Positions 1 to 5,502 of a stretch of DNA of 5,502 bases are shown here, piece after piece. A model generated the notes under the pieces. The model was given only the letters and a program-made list of their open reading frames with translations, had not been told where the DNA came from and made no database searches. Positions within the stretch are counted from its first letter, which is position 1; each line of letters begins with the position of its first letter. The DNA lies in assembly GCA_024762915.1 (NCBI GenBank), contig JANTGL010000197.1, positions 1 to 5,502 on the forward strand. Direction: 5' to 3'. This stretch comes from Bacteroidales bacterium. GTDB lineage: Bacteria > Bacteroidota > Bacteroidia > Bacteroidales > JAADGE01. A program made the translations under genes and the position numbers.

Positions 1-839
1 TGAATGCATGCGGAAATGACAATGATAAAGCAGATGCATACGGAAATTTTGAAGCAAAAGATTATATTATTTCTTCGGAAATTCCGGGAAAAATTCTGAA
101 ACTTGAATTTTCTGAAGGACAAACTGTCAAAAAAAACGAGAATATCGGTTTAATTGATACAAACGATTTATTCTTGAAAAAGAAAGTTATCCTTGCTCAA
201 AAAAATGCTTTAAGCTCAAAATTTTCTGACATCACTGCTCAAATTGCAGTTCTAAATACTCAGAAACAGGTCATTAATAAAGAATATAAACGCATTTTGA
301 ATTTATTAACAGACAGCGCTGCAACTCAAAAACAAGCCGATGATATAACAGGTAAAATTCAAATTATTGATAAACAAATCACTCAGGTAAAAAATCAAAA
401 TAATAATCTCTTTGATCAATTAAAAGTTTTTGATTCCCAAATTGAAAGTATTGATAGTCAGATTAAAAAATGTAAAATCATCAATCCTGTTTCGGGAAGT
501 GTTTTAACAAAATATACCGAAGAAAATGAAATTACAATGCCGGGGAAACCGCTGTACAAAATTGCCGATTTATCAGAAATGAAATTACGTGCATACATCA
601 GCGGAAATCAATTAAGCAAGATTAAAATCGGACAAAAAGTTAAAGTTTTTATTGATACCGAAGAAGATAAAATGAAAGAATATGAGGGAATTGTTTCTCA
701 AATATCGAATGAAGCTGAATTTACCCCCAAAATCATTCAAACAAAAGAAGAACGTGTTAATTTAGTTTATGCCATAATAGTTAAAGTAATAAATGACGGC
801 AGCATAAAAATCGGAATGCCGGGGGAAATGAGGTTTTGA
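1..839 (+). CDS. HlyD/YbhG-type periplasmic adaptor (membrane fusion) lipoprotein, 5' partial
   Basis: This is the adaptor subunit of a tripartite efflux pump, expected to bridge the inner-membrane ABC-2 transporter to an outer-membrane TolC-like channel. The frame is open to the left edge, so the true start lies outside the window; 278 residues are visible (first full codon at 3-5). Visible residues 1-3 are Asn-Ala-Cys. The cut codon before them ends in TG, so it is Leu, Val or Met. Together these fit a lipobox with Cys3 as the lipidated residue, followed by an acidic linker (GNDNDKAD). Residues 21-52 are the first half of a lipoyl domain (PGKILKLEFSEGQTV). Residues about 55-157 form a Gln/Lys-rich coiled-coil hairpin. 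Residues 160-187 are the second lipoyl half (NPVSGSVL, MPGKPLY). The rest is beta-barrel, ending in GMPGEMRF. The hairpin tip has Arg97, Leu101 and Thr108 at the spacing of the TolC-binding RLS motif, with Thr in place of Ser. It is first in the visible operon, 73 bases before the first ATPase. The family call is firm; the substrate is unknown. Confidence 0.9.
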   Translation, partial: NACGNDNDKADAYGNFEAKDYIISSEIPGKILKLEFSEGQTVKKNENIGLIDTNDLFLKKKVILAQKNALSSKFSDITAQIAVLNTQKQVINKEYKRILNLLTDSAATQKQADDITGKIQIIDKQITQVKNQNNNLFDQLKVFDSQIESIDSQIKKCKIINPVSGSVLTKYTEENEITMPGKPLYKIADLSEMKLRAYISGNQLSKIKIGQKVKVFIDTEEDKMKEYEGIVSQISNEAEFTPKIIQTKEERVNLVYAIIVKVINDGSIKIGMPGEMRF

Positions 840-881
840 CAGTAAGCAGTCGGCAGTCAACAGTTCTCAGTCGGCAGTCTG
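840..881. repeat. Six tandem CAGTNNN heptads directly after the adaptor stop codon
   Basis: Six consecutive 7-base units each begin with CAGT. Their variable triplets are AAG, CGG, CAA, TCT, CGG and CTG in order. The tract starts at the base after the TGA stop (837-839) and fades into AT-rich leader DNA at 882. A 7-base period cannot encode a repeating peptide, and the tract fills more than half of the 73-base gap before the first ATPase. I recall similar CAGT heptad tracts between genes in other Bacteroidota genomes but cannot confirm this here. Function is unknown. Confidence 0.85.
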
Positions 882-912
882 CAATTTTTAATCAACCATC
901 AGAATAAAATTA

Positions 913-1827
913 ATGAGCGAATATTCAGTTATCATATCAAATATTTCAAAAAGTTACGGAGACGTTTCGGCTGTTAAAAATATTTCCGTGAACATAAAAA
1001 AAGGCGAATTATTCGGCTTAATCGGACCCGACGGCGGCGGTAAAACAACCCTTATTCGTATTTTAACAACTTTATTGAAAACTGATACAGGAAATGCAAC
1101 GGTTGAAGGATTTGATATTTTGAAAGAGTATAAAAAAATCAGGCAAATTATCGGGTATATGCCCGGCAGATTTTCTCTTTATCAAGATTTAACCGTTGAA
1201 GAAAATTTATCCTTTTTTGCTTCGGTATTCGGAACAACAATTGAAAAAAATTATGCTCTTATAAAAGATATTTATTCTCACATTGAACCCTTCAAAAAAA
1301 GAAAAGCCGGTGATTTATCCGGAGGAATGAAGCAAAAGCTTGCTCTTTCCTGTGCACTCATTCACAAACCGAAAGTGTTGTTTTTGGATGAACCCACTAC
1401 AGGTGTTGATGCCGTTTCTCGAAAAGAATTTTGGGAAATGCTGAAAAATTTGCAACAGTATCAAATAACAATTATTGTTTCCACACCTTATATGGATGAA
1501 GCCGGTTTATGTGACCGTGTCGCATTGATGCAACAAGGGAAAATTTTATCAATTGATTCACCTTTGAATATTTCAAAACAATTTAATAAAACACTTTTTT
1601 CAGTGAAAACAGAAAATAAATTTAAACTATTGACTGATTTAAGAAATTATGAAAATATGAATTCAGTAAATGCATTCGGTCAATACATTCATTACACCGA
1701 TCTTTCGAACAGCAACGAAACAAATAAATTAGAGGAATATTTAAAAGTTAAAAATCATACGGTAATTAAAATTAAAAAGATTAATCCGACTATTGAAGAT
1801 TGTTTTATTGAACTGATGAAACAGTAA
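913..1827 (+). CDS. ABC-2 exporter ATPase 1 (YbhF N-terminal-half type), Q-loop and H-loop residues replaced
   Basis: This 304-residue protein is a cytoplasmic nucleotide-binding subunit of the efflux pump. Visible motifs are Walker A GPDGGGKT (38-45), an intact signature LSGGM (135-139), Walker B VLFLDE (155-160) and GVD (164-166). The usual Q-loop glutamine is Gly85 (YMPGRFSLY), and the usual H-loop histidine is Pro192 (VSTPYMDEA). A GPDG-style Walker A is, as I recall, typical of the N-terminal ATPase half of E. coli YbhF. Residues about 218-304 form an extra C-terminal domain, ending in the common NPTIEDCFIEL pattern, that the second ATPase lacks. ATG at 913 is the first start after an in-frame TAA at 889. 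Its leader is A-rich with no Shine-Dalgarno sequence. The last codon and stop (CAG TAA) belong to a heptad repeat. The protein probably pairs with the second ATPase, supplying the intact signature motif and an impaired Walker-side site. Confidence 0.93.
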   Translation: MSEYSVIISNISKSYGDVSAVKNISVNIKKGELFGLIGPDGGGKTTLIRILTTLLKTDTGNATVEGFDILKEYKKIRQIIGYMPGRFSLYQDLTVEENLSFFASVFGTTIEKNYALIKDIYSHIEPFKKRKAGDLSGGMKQKLALSCALIHKPKVLFLDEPTTGVDAVSRKEFWEMLKNLQQYQITIIVSTPYMDEAGLCDRVALMQQGKILSIDSPLNISKQFNKTLFSVKTENKFKLLTDLRNYENMNSVNAFGQYIHYTDLSNSNETNKLEEYLKVKNHTVIKIKKINPTIEDCFIELMKQ

Positions 1828-1842
1828 ACAGTCTTCAGTCTC
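1822..1842. repeat. Three tandem CAGTNNN heptads overlapping the stop codon of ATPase 1
   Basis: Three consecutive heptads have variable triplets AAA, CTT and CTC. The first supplies the final Gln codon and the TAA stop of the ATPase gene, so the tract overlaps coding sequence. It is the same repeat type as the tract at 840-881. After 1842 the pattern decays; a weaker trace in 7-base register is visible at 1946-1966. Confidence 0.7.
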
Positions 1843-1994
1843 CCGGTTAACTGTAGGAAGTCGTTAATAAAATTAAGATACAGAAAAAGATTAAAATGAA
1901 ATAATTTGAATCTAAAGTTTAAAACAGCAAAAAGCTGACATTCATAAGTCGGCAGACCGAAGTATTCGGAAAGAATTAAACACACACTAAAAAA
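1843..1994. other. AT-rich gap between the two ATPase genes, no gene seen
   Basis: This is the rest of the longest gap in the operon, lying where fused homologues run straight from one ATPase half to the other. It has stops in the forward frames and no recognisable protein. It holds a degenerate heptad trace (1946-1966, sharing AGTCGGCAG with the first array). It also holds two short inverted repeats: CAGC/GCTG around 1924-1936, and CCGAA/TTCGG with a 3-base loop at 1957-1969. Neither is followed by a T-run, so neither looks like an intrinsic terminator. No clear promoter of the Bacteroidota type was found. Confidence 0.5.
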
Positions 1995-2720
1995 ATGAAC
2001 GGTACTCCAATAATATCAGCAAAAAACTTAACAAAAAAATTCGGCAATTTTGTTGCCAATGATAACTTGAATTTTGATGTCTATGAAGGGGAAATTTTCG
2101 GTTTTATAGGAGCAAACGGTGCAGGAAAAACAACCGCCGTAAGAATTCTTTGCGGATTATCGTTTCCGACCTCGGGTGCTATTAAAATAGCGGGTTTTGA
2201 TGTATATAAACAAACTGAAAAAATAAAAAAACAAATCGGATATATGAGTCAAAAATTTTCATTGTATGATGATTTAACCGTTTATGAAAACATTCGATTT
2301 TATGCCAAAATATACGGTATGAAAACAAAAGAAATTAAAACCAAAACAGAAGATTTATTAAACGAATTAAATTTTGCTCATGCAAGAGATAAAAAAATAA
2401 GAGATATACCACTGGGTTGGAAGCAAAAACTGGCTTTTTCAACCGCAATTTTTCACAATCCTAAAATCGTTTTTTTAGATGAACCGACAGGCGGTGTTGA
2501 TCCGATTACGCGAAGACAATTTTGGGATTTAATTTACAAAGCATCCGATAAAGGCATAACTATTTTTGTAACAACTCATTACATGGATGAAGCTGAATAT
2601 TGTGACAGGGTTTCAATAATGGATCAAGGAAAAATTGTTGCTTTAGATACACCTGTCAATCTAATGAAAGAATATCATTCCAGAAACATGGATGACGTAT
2701 TTATAAAAATTGCACGTTAA
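1995..2720 (+). CDS. ABC-2 exporter ATPase 2 (YbhF C-terminal-half type) with degenerate signature motif
   Basis: This 241-residue protein is the second cytoplasmic nucleotide-binding subunit. Walker A is GANGAGKT (39-46), the Q-loop glutamine Gln86 is present (YMSQKFSLY), Walker B is IVFLDE (158-163), and the H-loop His195 is present (TTHYMDEAEYCDRV). The signature LSGGM is replaced by IPLGW (138-142), so the Ser and first Gly are lost. The C-terminal half of E. coli YbhF, as I recall, has a similar PLGFKQ, so this looks like a family trait rather than decay. It is short, ending soon after NMDDVFIKIAR, without the long C-terminal extension of ATPase 1. ATG at 1995 follows an in-frame TAA at 1977 and an A-rich leader. 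The stop lies 10 bases before the first permease ATG, indicating tight co-expression. It probably forms a heterodimer with ATPase 1 and carries the competent catalytic site. Confidence 0.93.
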   Translation: MNGTPIISAKNLTKKFGNFVANDNLNFDVYEGEIFGFIGANGAGKTTAVRILCGLSFPTSGAIKIAGFDVYKQTEKIKKQIGYMSQKFSLYDDLTVYENIRFYAKIYGMKTKEIKTKTEDLLNELNFAHARDKKIRDIPLGWKQKLAFSTAIFHNPKIVFLDEPTGGVDPITRRQFWDLIYKASDKGITIFVTTHYMDEAEYCDRVSIMDQGKIVALDTPVNLMKEYHSRNMDDVFIKIAR

Positions 2721-2730
2721 AAAAAGAACC

Positions 2731-3837
2731 ATGAAAAGTTTCCTGTCATTTGTAAAAAAAGAATTCTACCATATTTTTCGTGATAAAAAAACGATGTTGA
2801 TTTTATTCGGAATTCCGATTGCACAAGTTCTTTTATTCGGCTTCGTCATTACCAGCGAAATTAAAAACGTAAAAATTGCTGTTTGGGATAAATCAAATGA
2901 TTATATCACCCAAGAAATTACAAATAAAATTACATCTTCAGGTTTTTTTGAACTCAATACAATCATTAATCACCAAAGTGAAATTGAAAAAACATTTAAA
3001 AAAGGAAAAGTCAGAGAAGTTATAATTTTTGAACACGATTTTGCAAAAAAGCTTCATAAAGAAAAGAAAGCAAATATTCAATTAATTGCCGATGCTTCTG
3101 ATGCAAATTCTGCCAATATGATCGCAAATTATACCAAAGGTATTATTTCGAATTATATGATTAAACATAACGAAAAAATTAAACTCCCCTTGCAAATAAT
3201 AACAAAAGAGCGCATGCTTTATAATGAAAGTTTAAAAGATGTTTATATGTTCGTTCCCGGTATTATGGCTATGATTCTTATGTTGGTTTCAGCCATGATG
3301 ACATCAATTTCCGTAGCGCGTGAAAAAGAAATGGGAACGATGGAAGTCATTTTAGTATCTCCCTTAAAACCAATCCAAATTTTACTCGGAAAAGTAACAC
3401 CGTATCTGGCGCTTTCAATTATAAATGCTGTTATCATTATTGCCTTAGGATATTTTGTTTTTCAGATGCCGATTATCGGAAGTCTTTCTTTATTAATGTC
3501 TGAAACAATTTTGTTCATTCTTTTAGCTCTTTCACTGGGTATTCTGATTTCAACGGCAGCTGCAAATCAACAAGTGGCTATGTTTATTTCGATGTTTGCA
3601 TTATTATTACCGACAATTTTGCTTTCAGGGTTCATTTTTCCCATTGAAAATATGCCGCTCATTTTACAATGGATTTCAGCAATAATGCCGCCGAAATATT
3701 ACATTATTATATTGAAAAACATTATGTTAAAAGGAACCGGACTTCTATTTGTTTGGAAAGAAACTTTGATTTTAATCGTAATGACTTTCTTTTTTATCTT
3801 ACTAAGTGCTAAGAAATTTAAAATCAGACTGGAGTAA
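2731..3837 (+). CDS. ABC-2 type permease 1 (YbhS/YbhR-like)
   Basis: This 368-residue inner-membrane protein has the ABC-2 exporter layout. A short cytoplasmic amphipathic start (SFVKKEFYHIFRDKK) leads into a first membrane helix at about 21-41. A large extracytoplasmic domain follows (about 42-172), then a block of about five hydrophobic helices (about 173-195, 222-245, 253-275, 280-302, 343-360). The loop AREKEMGTMEVILVSPLKP (196-214) matches the conserved cytoplasmic REKExGTxE segment after the second helix. GFIFPIENMP (300-309) is the conserved motif near the fifth helix. I chose the ATG at 2731, which leaves a 10-base gap after the second ATPase and keeps KKEF in its usual place near the N-terminus. 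A TTG at 2710 is also in frame but would overlap the previous gene. It should pair with the next permease to form the channel. Confidence 0.93.
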   Translation: MKSFLSFVKKEFYHIFRDKKTMLILFGIPIAQVLLFGFVITSEIKNVKIAVWDKSNDYITQEITNKITSSGFFELNTIINHQSEIEKTFKKGKVREVIIFEHDFAKKLHKEKKANIQLIADASDANSANMIANYTKGIISNYMIKHNEKIKLPLQIITKERMLYNESLKDVYMFVPGIMAMILMLVSAMMTSISVAREKEMGTMEVILVSPLKPIQILLGKVTPYLALSIINAVIIIALGYFVFQMPIIGSLSLLMSETILFILLALSLGILISTAAANQQVAMFISMFALLLPTILLSGFIFPIENMPLILQWISAIMPPKYYIIILKNIMLKGTGLLFVWKETLILIVMTFFFILLSAKKFKIRLE

Positions 3838-3849
3838 TCATTTGTTGAA

Positions 3850-3856
3850 CAGTAAA
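3850..3856. repeat. Single CAGTAAA heptad unit downstream of permease 1
   Basis: This 7-base unit is identical to the first unit of the tract at 1822. It lies in the 53-base AT-rich gap between the two permeases. Its CAG TAA is in frame with the permease gene, five codons past the TAA at 3835, so it acts as a second stop. One copy of seven bases in AT-rich DNA can arise by chance; only the recurrence at other gene ends makes it notable. Confidence 0.3.
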
Positions 3857-3890
3857 TAATTAATAATCAATTAAACAATATGCCGTTAAA

Positions 3891-5009
3891 ATGAGAACAA
3901 TACTGACCATCATTCAAAAAGAATTCATCCAAATTTTCAGAAACAAAACCATGCTTCCGATAATTTTTATAGTTCCCGTTGTACAACTACTCGTTTTGGT
4001 GTATGCGGCAAATCTTGAAATGAAAAGTATTGACCTTGTTGTAATTGATAATGATATCTCATCTGTATCTTCAAAATTAATCAGTAAATTTAAAGGGTCG
4101 CCATTTTTTAAAGTCCGATCAAGTATTTCATTAAAAGATGCGGAAAACGAAATGAAAAAAGAAGATGCGGATGTTATTATGCTGATTCCGCAAAATTTCG
4201 AAAAGAAACTTATTACTGAAAATGCCTCCGAAATTCAATTATTATTTAATGCAATAAACGGAACAACAGCTTCTATTTCAAATGTTTATTGCAGAATGAT
4301 TATTTCCGGTTTTAATCAGGATATTATACTGAATTCCGGAAATTTATACCCCGAACTTGCTACTTTTGAAACTATTAATATTGAAAACTCATATTGGTAC
4401 AACCCGAAGTTAGATTACAAAATTTATATGTCATCCGGAATATTGGTTATTCTGGTAACTGTCATCAGTATGTTTTTATCCGGAATCAATTTAGTCAGAG
4501 AAAAAGAAATCGGAACCATAGAACAAATAAATGTCACTCCGATTAAAAAATATCATTTCATTATCGGAAAATTAATTCCTTTTTTAATCATTGCTTTATT
4601 TGAATTAGCATTCGGATTAGTAATTGCAAAATTAGTGTTCAGCTTACCTATTTTAGGAAGTTTATGGTTATTATTCGGTGTTGCCGCAATTTTTTTAATC
4701 ACAACGCTCGGGCTAGGTTTATTTATGTCAACAATCGCTCAAACGCAACAACAAGTTATGTTTATCGCATTCTTTTTTATGTTGGTATTTATATTGATGA
4801 GCGGTATATTTACACCGACTGAAAGCATGCCTGATTGGGCTCAAAAAGTGAATTATATCAATCCGATTGCATGGTTTATGCGTGTTATCAGAATGATTTT
4901 ATTGAAAGGTTCGGGTTTTGCTCAAATAAAAAAAGAAATATTAATCCTAACTGTTTACGGTATTTCCGTTTTAAGTATGGCTGTTTGGAGGTATCGGAAA
5001 ACAAGTTAA
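3891..5009 (+). CDS. ABC-2 type permease 2 (YbhR/YbhS-like)
   Basis: This 372-residue inner-membrane protein is a paralogue of the preceding permease with the same layout. The start QKEFIQIFRNK leads into a first helix at about 21-41. An extracytoplasmic domain follows (about 42-187; YNPKLDYKIYMSSGI at its end is the usual lead into the second helix), then about five more hydrophobic segments. The conserved loop is REKEIGTIEQINVTPIKK (203-220), and GIFTPTESMP (305-314) matches the GFIFPIENMP motif of its partner. The C-terminus is short and basic (RYRKTS). The divergence of the pair suggests a heterodimeric channel, as in E. coli YbhS-YbhR. ATG at 3891 has an A-rich leader without a Shine-Dalgarno sequence. 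The gene closes the operon and ends 7 bases from the stop of the convergent mutS. Confidence 0.93.
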   Translation: MRTILTIIQKEFIQIFRNKTMLPIIFIVPVVQLLVLVYAANLEMKSIDLVVIDNDISSVSSKLISKFKGSPFFKVRSSISLKDAENEMKKEDADVIMLIPQNFEKKLITENASEIQLLFNAINGTTASISNVYCRMIISGFNQDIILNSGNLYPELATFETINIENSYWYNPKLDYKIYMSSGILVILVTVISMFLSGINLVREKEIGTIEQINVTPIKKYHFIIGKLIPFLIIALFELAFGLVIAKLVFSLPILGSLWLLFGVAAIFLITTLGLGLFMSTIAQTQQQVMFIAFFFMLVFILMSGIFTPTESMPDWAQKVNYINPIAWFMRVIRMILLKGSGFAQIKKEILILTVYGISVLSMAVWRYRKTS

Positions 5010-5016
5010 AGCAAAT

Positions 5017-5502
5017 TTACAAATTCAAAAACTTCTTAATCTCATTCAATTTATTCAAAGCTTCCATCGGCGTTAAATTATTGATATCCAAATTAATAAT
5101 TTCATCTCGAATTTGTTTCAGAACCGGATCGTCCAATTGGAAAATACTCATTTGCATGCCTTCACGATGTTCGGCAAGTTCGTCTACTTTTTCAATCAAT
5201 TCTTCTTTGCGATGTGTTTTTTCAAGTTCTTTCAGAATTTCATCGGCACGTTTTAAAATACTTTTGGGCATTCCGGCAAGGCGTGCCACGTGAATACCGA
5301 AACTGTGCTCACTTCCGCCTCGTTTTAATTTTCGAAGAAAAATAATTTTACCGCCGGCTTCCTTAACGGAAACATTGTAATTTTTAATGCGAGAAAATGA
5401 TTTTTCCATCTCGTTTAACTCGTGATAATGCGTTGCAAACAAGGTTTTTGCCTTTGCTTTCGGATGTTCGTGAATGTATTCCACAATTGACCATGCCAAA
5501 GA
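5017..5502 (-). CDS. mutS: DNA mismatch repair protein MutS, C-terminal part (5' end beyond window)
   Basis: The visible 161 residues are the C-terminal end of MutS, the cytoplasmic ATPase that recognises mismatched bases. MutS proteins are usually about 850-900 residues, so most of the gene lies off the right edge. The visible part starts with SLAWSIVEYIHEHP, just after the expected Walker B/D-loop region. FATHYHEL follows, the conserved MutS ATPase histidine motif. SEHSFGIHVARLAGMPKSIL and the following RADEIL lead into the helix-turn-helix dimerisation region. QMSIF (bases 5140-5154) resembles the beta-clamp-binding motif QMSLL of E. coli MutS. The end, LTPMEALNKLNEIKKF, is the normal family C-terminus, so the gene is intact at this end. 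It is transcribed toward the efflux operon, and nothing suggests a functional link to it. Confidence 0.96.
   Translation of the reverse strand, partial: SLAWSIVEYIHEHPKAKAKTLFATHYHELNEMEKSFSRIKNYNVSVKEAGGKIIFLRKLKRGGSEHSFGIHVARLAGMPKSILKRADEILKELEKTHRKEELIEKVDELAEHREGMQMSIFQLDDPVLKQIRDEIINLDINNLTPMEALNKLNEIKKFLNL

Noticed and set aside
174..176. TTG as the start of the adaptor protein
   Set aside because: The frame is open to the left edge and encodes a lipobox-like Cys and the first lipoyl half upstream of this TTG, so it is an internal Leu codon.
872..890. Possible terminator GCAGTCTGC followed by T-run
   Set aside because: The stem would be three base pairs once a loop is allowed, and the palindrome is a by-product of the heptads.
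1902..1908. TAATTTG as a Bacteroidota -7 promoter element (TAnnTTTG)
   Set aside because: It is one base short of the consensus and has no TTG at the -33 spacing.
1957..1969. Inverted repeat CCGAA/TTCGG as terminator or operator
   Set aside because: The 5-bp stem has no T-run and there is no second copy; it could be chance.
1755..1985. Minus-strand open frame of 76 codons
   Set aside because: It is antisense to the end of ATPase 1 and the gap, with low-complexity Leu/Phe/Asn content and no recognisable domain.
2710..2712. TTG as the start of permease 1
   Set aside because: It would overlap the second ATPase and add seven residues unlike the family N-terminus; the ATG at 2731 fits better.
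3243..3437. Minus-strand open frame of 64 codons
   Set aside because: It lies wholly antisense to the well-supported membrane region of permease 1.
3880..3894. Four-codon minicistron (Met-Pro-Leu-Lys-stop) overlapping the permease 2 start
   Set aside because: Such short frames are expected by chance in AT-rich DNA, and there is no repeat or leader context for translational control.
1..5009. A wholly new transport or defence system
   Set aside because: All five genes fit a known adaptor, ATPase and permease set of the ABC-2 efflux type in the expected order.
4835..5293. Plus-strand open frame of 152 codons
   Set aside because: It is a shifted frame of the permease 2 end followed by the antisense of mutS; Ser/Cys-rich with no domain.

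Overview
The window looks like chromosomal DNA from a Gram-negative member of the Bacteroidota. It is AT-rich, and the gene leaders are A-rich with no Shine-Dalgarno sequence. It carries a membrane fusion protein that appears to be a lipoprotein, and it has CAGT-type heptanucleotide tracts between genes. This assignment is an inference from style, not from a marker gene.

Positions 1-5009 (+ strand) hold five consecutive co-directional genes that form most of a YbhGFSR-type ABC-2 efflux system. They are a periplasmic adaptor whose N-terminus lies off the left edge (1-839), a first ATPase (913-1827), a second ATPase (1995-2720), and two ABC-2 permeases (2731-3837 and 3891-5009). The two permeases would form the inner-membrane channel. 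The two ATPases correspond to the two halves of the fused E. coli protein YbhF and would form an asymmetric motor. The adaptor would connect the pump to an outer-membrane TolC-like channel, which is not in the window. The substrate cannot be read from the sequence.

Positions 5017-5502 (- strand) hold the C-terminal part of mutS, the mismatch-repair ATPase. It converges on the last permease with only 7 bases between the two stop codons.

No gene-free stretch exceeds 300 bases. The gaps are 73 bases (840-912), 167 bases (1828-1994), 10 bases (2721-2730), 53 bases (3838-3890) and 7 bases (5010-5016). The first two gaps carry degenerate CAGTNNN heptad repeats that begin at the stop codon of the preceding gene. 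I found no RNA gene, CRISPR array, insertion sequence, convincing promoter or intrinsic terminator.

The transporter is a known type rather than a new system. The points most worth a second look are the complementary loss of catalytic motifs in the two ATPases and the heptad tracts, whose CAG-TAA element sits in frame at the ends of three genes.
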